A program made the position numbers and the translations under genes. 8,431 nt of DNA, from assembly GCA_003644295.1 (NCBI GenBank), contig QNBZ01000039.1:1-8431 (forward strand), read 5' to 3'. Of the stretch, positions 6,139-8,431 are shown piece by piece. The DNA is from Planctomycetota bacterium (GTDB taxonomy: Bacteria > Planctomycetota > Phycisphaerae > Sedimentisphaerales > Anaerobacaceae). How positions within the stretch are numbered: the stretch's first letter is position 1; the number at the start of each line of letters is the position of its first letter. The notes below the pieces were generated by a model. That model saw only the letters and a program-made list of their open reading frames with translations. It searched no databases and was not told the DNA's origin.

Positions 6139-8274
6139 CTAATAAACCGGCACTAATGTAACACTGCCGCCACTTAGTGATTTGGTTTCGTCGAACAGAC
6201 CACTCACTGTCGTACCCATAAAGTCAAAGTGTCGGTTTTGAGGGTTGTTTGTGCATTTGATGTGCACATCGCTGTTAGTAACCGTAATCTCTAATGTTGC
6301 CTGACGGTAAAGAACAGATTGGCACGTCAGGTAGCTCATCTCACTGGGTAACTTTGGGGTAATGGTCATCTGGAATGCATCAACACTGACTCCCATAAAA
6401 CCGTTAAAATAAACCATCGGTACAAGACCTGATTCAGGGTATTCGCCGGTGATTCCAAACTTCCAGTAATAACCTCCACCACCAAGTGGGTCACGCCGTA
6501 ATTCATCAAGATGATATTGTGCCATGATTGCCTTCAGGCGAGTAAAAGCATTATTGGCACCCTTATACTTGATACGCGCCATTACATCATAATATGACTC
6601 AGCAAGAATTGCACCGCCATTTTCATGATAGTTGTTCCATGTGCAAGGACCGCCAGGTGCGCAGGAGTTATTACCGCTATTACCTGGGTACCACCAGTAG
6701 TGTCCACTCTGCGTAACTGATTCTGCCGATTTGGTATTACTCCGAGGTGCCCATGTATATGCGTAAATATCTGAACCGGTGGAAGTATCTCCTGAAATGG
6801 TTCGTTGACCATCAAGCCAACTGAAAATATCATCGGCCTGTGCTTGACTGGCCAGCCCATAGTACATAGCTTCCAGATTTAAGAAGGTAAATCCATAATC
6901 ATGTGATTGGCCATCTATATCAACACAACCGATGTATCTTTTTTTGCTGGAATCCCAAAAGGTGTTGTTGAAGCTTGTTTTAATCGTACTGGCCATCGAA
7001 GTGTACCAGGCTACATTTCCCCAAGCCCCCATCTGGCGCTCAAGTTCTTTCATGCCAAGCACCGAAGCATAGAAATACATATCATCGTAGGCACTCTTAT
7101 AGCCGAACGGCCAACTATCCCAATAATTACTCGCCTCGCCTTCACCTATAGAGGGATTGAAAAATCGGCCGTTGTTGTCCGGCTGGCCGGCCGGCGGTCT
7201 GTAATAACAGTCAATAGTAAGCATTCCAGTATTACCCTGCAGGCCTGAATTTGACATTTGATAATTCATTACTGAACGTAAAGCATCAATATTAGAGTTC
7301 AACCAACTCACATTACCGTCCCAACAATTCAGCAGCGACACGCCTATTAAAAACTTAGAATTATTATCAAAGTGGTATCCTTCCCCTTCATAATACATTG
7401 GGCCTTCATCGCTTGTCCAGATGTAACCATCCGAGTCGCGATAGTTTAACATATTACGGACATTGTTCTGAACAATAGGTTGAGTCCACCAATGGTCTAA
7501 CCATGCTAACTTTTCTGATAAAATATGTGTGTGCGATGATAATGGGCCACCAAAGAAACATAGACCGCCCAATTGAGGCACTGTTGGTCCACCAAGTTGT
7601 TCCGACGAAATTTCATTCTTCGCAATTCCGTAAACACTGAACATATTGGATGTATCAGCATCTATGTAGGATTGGTAACCTGAAGTATAGTTGGCGGATA
7701 AAGATGAATGAAATGGCCATGTCTGGTCAAAACCGTCTACTTCAACCTCATCCAGTTGGAAACAATAGTTTCCACAGCCGTCGTCACGAAGCCTCGTCGC
7801 GAGAATACGGACAAAATATCCATTGACACGGTCAAAAGAGAAGGTAATCCAGTCGTTATTCGGAGGAGCAGGATAGTCAGTATATTGTTGATTACGAATC
7901 GTGTACCAAGTGGTGCCGGCATCTGTGCTGTATTGAATACAGAAATTTCTGGGAAAACTTTTGCCATCCGGTCGTGGTTTTAACGAAACCTGAGTAATGC
8001 TATGATTTACACCACTGCTGGTGTTTCCAATTTTGACTACAATATACTCAGTATAATACGAACTTCCGTGCAAAGCACTGGACCAGCAACTGCCCCATCC
8101 GTTATCACCGTCAATAACCTTTGATGGCGTCCAATCACCATAATGTGACGAAGCAGCAGCGTCGACCAGATCGTGACTGATATCTGCTACAGCCGGGCTG
8201 TTAATCAGGAACACAGCAATACACACACAAATAAACACACTCATTAAGCTGTTTTTTCGATATGAACAAACCAT
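6139..8274 (-). CDS. Secreted F5/8C (CBM32-like) plus alpha/alpha-toroid protein
   Basis: This 711-aa protein has a signal peptide (RK at 6-7, hydrophobic core 11-25, cleavage after Ala-Val-Ala at 28-30), so it is exported. Residues 31-182 look like an F5/8 type C (discoidin, CBM32-like) domain: ASSHYGDWTPSKVIDGD near the start and YFVRILATRLRDDG...FQLDEVEVDG at the end, probably binding sugars. Residues about 205-640 look like an (alpha/alpha) toroid glycosidase fold with motifs DSDGYIWTSDEGPMYYEGEGY (280-300), GEGEASNYWDSWPFGYKSAY (377-396) and NNYHENGGAILAESYYD (547-563). Candidate catalytic carboxylates are Asp289, Glu290, Glu378, Glu380, Asp386 and Glu551. The tail 'ITPKLP...VLYRQATLEITV' (638-665) resembles the C-terminal beta domain of GH94/GH65-type enzymes. 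I cannot assign a GH family. The start is supported by aagggag (8288-8282), 7 nt upstream of ATG. Confidence 0.83.
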   Translation of the reverse strand: MVCSYRKNSLMSVFICVCIAVFLINSPAVADISHDLVDAAASSHYGDWTPSKVIDGDNGWGSCWSSALHGSSYYTEYIVVKIGNTSSGVNHSITQVSLKPRPDGKSFPRNFCIQYSTDAGTTWYTIRNQQYTDYPAPPNNDWITFSFDRVNGYFVRILATRLRDDGCGNYCFQLDEVEVDGFDQTWPFHSSLSANYTSGYQSYIDADTSNMFSVYGIAKNEISSEQLGGPTVPQLGGLCFFGGPLSSHTHILSEKLAWLDHWWTQPIVQNNVRNMLNYRDSDGYIWTSDEGPMYYEGEGYHFDNNSKFLIGVSLLNCWDGNVSWLNSNIDALRSVMNYQMSNSGLQGNTGMLTIDCYYRPPAGQPDNNGRFFNPSIGEGEASNYWDSWPFGYKSAYDDMYFYASVLGMKELERQMGAWGNVAWYTSMASTIKTSFNNTFWDSSKKRYIGCVDIDGQSHDYGFTFLNLEAMYYGLASQAQADDIFSWLDGQRTISGDTSTGSDIYAYTWAPRSNTKSAESVTQSGHYWWYPGNSGNNSCAPGGPCTWNNYHENGGAILAESYYDVMARIKYKGANNAFTRLKAIMAQYHLDELRRDPLGGGGYYWKFGITGEYPESGLVPMVYFNGFMGVSVDAFQMTITPKLPSEMSYLTCQSVLYRQATLEITVTNSDVHIKCTNNPQNRHFDFMGTTVSGLFDETKSLSGGSVTLVPVY

Positions 8275-8431
8275 GATAATACTCCCTTCTTGTTAAACAC
8301 GTAAATAACTGAAAAGACACACGAGATGTACTGGGTGGGCACAACGAACATCATCATTGCCTTTTCTTTTATGCCATACACAGCCCTCCAAATAAATTCA
8401 TTATTTTTCTAAACGCAATATATAATATTCA
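8275..8431. other. Upstream region of the secreted toroid gene
   Basis: This holds the ribosome-binding site aagggag (8282-8288, minus strand) and presumably the promoter of the locus. I see no clear -35/-10 pair, operator palindrome or riboswitch. A 'ggagg' followed by ATG-GCA-TAA on the minus strand (near 8370-8392) is only a two-codon frame. The region runs off the window edge. Confidence 0.4.

Noticed and set aside
6582..6860. Minus-strand 92-codon frame inside the toroid gene
   Set aside because: Out-of-frame shadow of a gene with clear domain structure.
1..8431. tRNA, rRNA or riboswitch
   Set aside because: No cloverleaf, rRNA-like stretch or recognisable aptamer core was seen on reading the intergenic regions on both strands.

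Overview
The window reads as a carbohydrate-degradation locus from a moderately AT-rich Gram-negative bacterium. My best guess is a Planctomycetota/Phycisphaerae-type or related marine or sediment heterotroph. The grounds are the enzyme mix (a DUF1680/GH127 arabinofuranosidase, an F5/8-type C domain fused to an alpha/alpha-toroid protein, a lipoprotein with a GH-A-like barrel, a MelB-type symporter), the absence of SusC/SusD genes in the window, and dense intergenic palindromes of the 'attcccgc-tttc-gcgggaat' kind. This placement is inference; no taxonomic marker gene is present.

All four intact genes lie on the minus strand, so the locus is read from right to left. 8274->6139 is a 711-aa secreted protein with an N-terminal carbohydrate-binding-like domain and a toroid catalytic-type domain of no family I can name. 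A 422-bp gap (5717-6138) follows, with a strong hairpin and what may be a decayed small-gene pair. 5716->4076 is a cytoplasmic GH127-like beta-L-arabinofuranosidase that keeps the Glu-x-Cys...Cys-Cys zinc/nucleophile site. Seven bases later, 4068->2674 is a GPH-family sugar:cation symporter. A 410-bp gap (2264-2673) holds the 3' remnant of an IS110-family transposase gene and a 17-bp inverted repeat. 2263->680 is a 527-aa lipoprotein with a TIM-barrel glycosidase-like domain. The left 679 bp contain no convincing gene. They hold several palindromic or MITE-like repeats, a candidate intrinsic terminator for the leftward genes, and a strikingly G-poor stretch.

A working model (inference): the secreted and the lipid-anchored proteins trim an arabinose-containing glycan outside the cytoplasm, the symporter imports the released oligosaccharides, and the GH127-like enzyme removes beta-L-arabinofuranosyl units inside. 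Transporter and GH127 gene are almost certainly co-transcribed and translationally coupled. No regulator is visible in the window.
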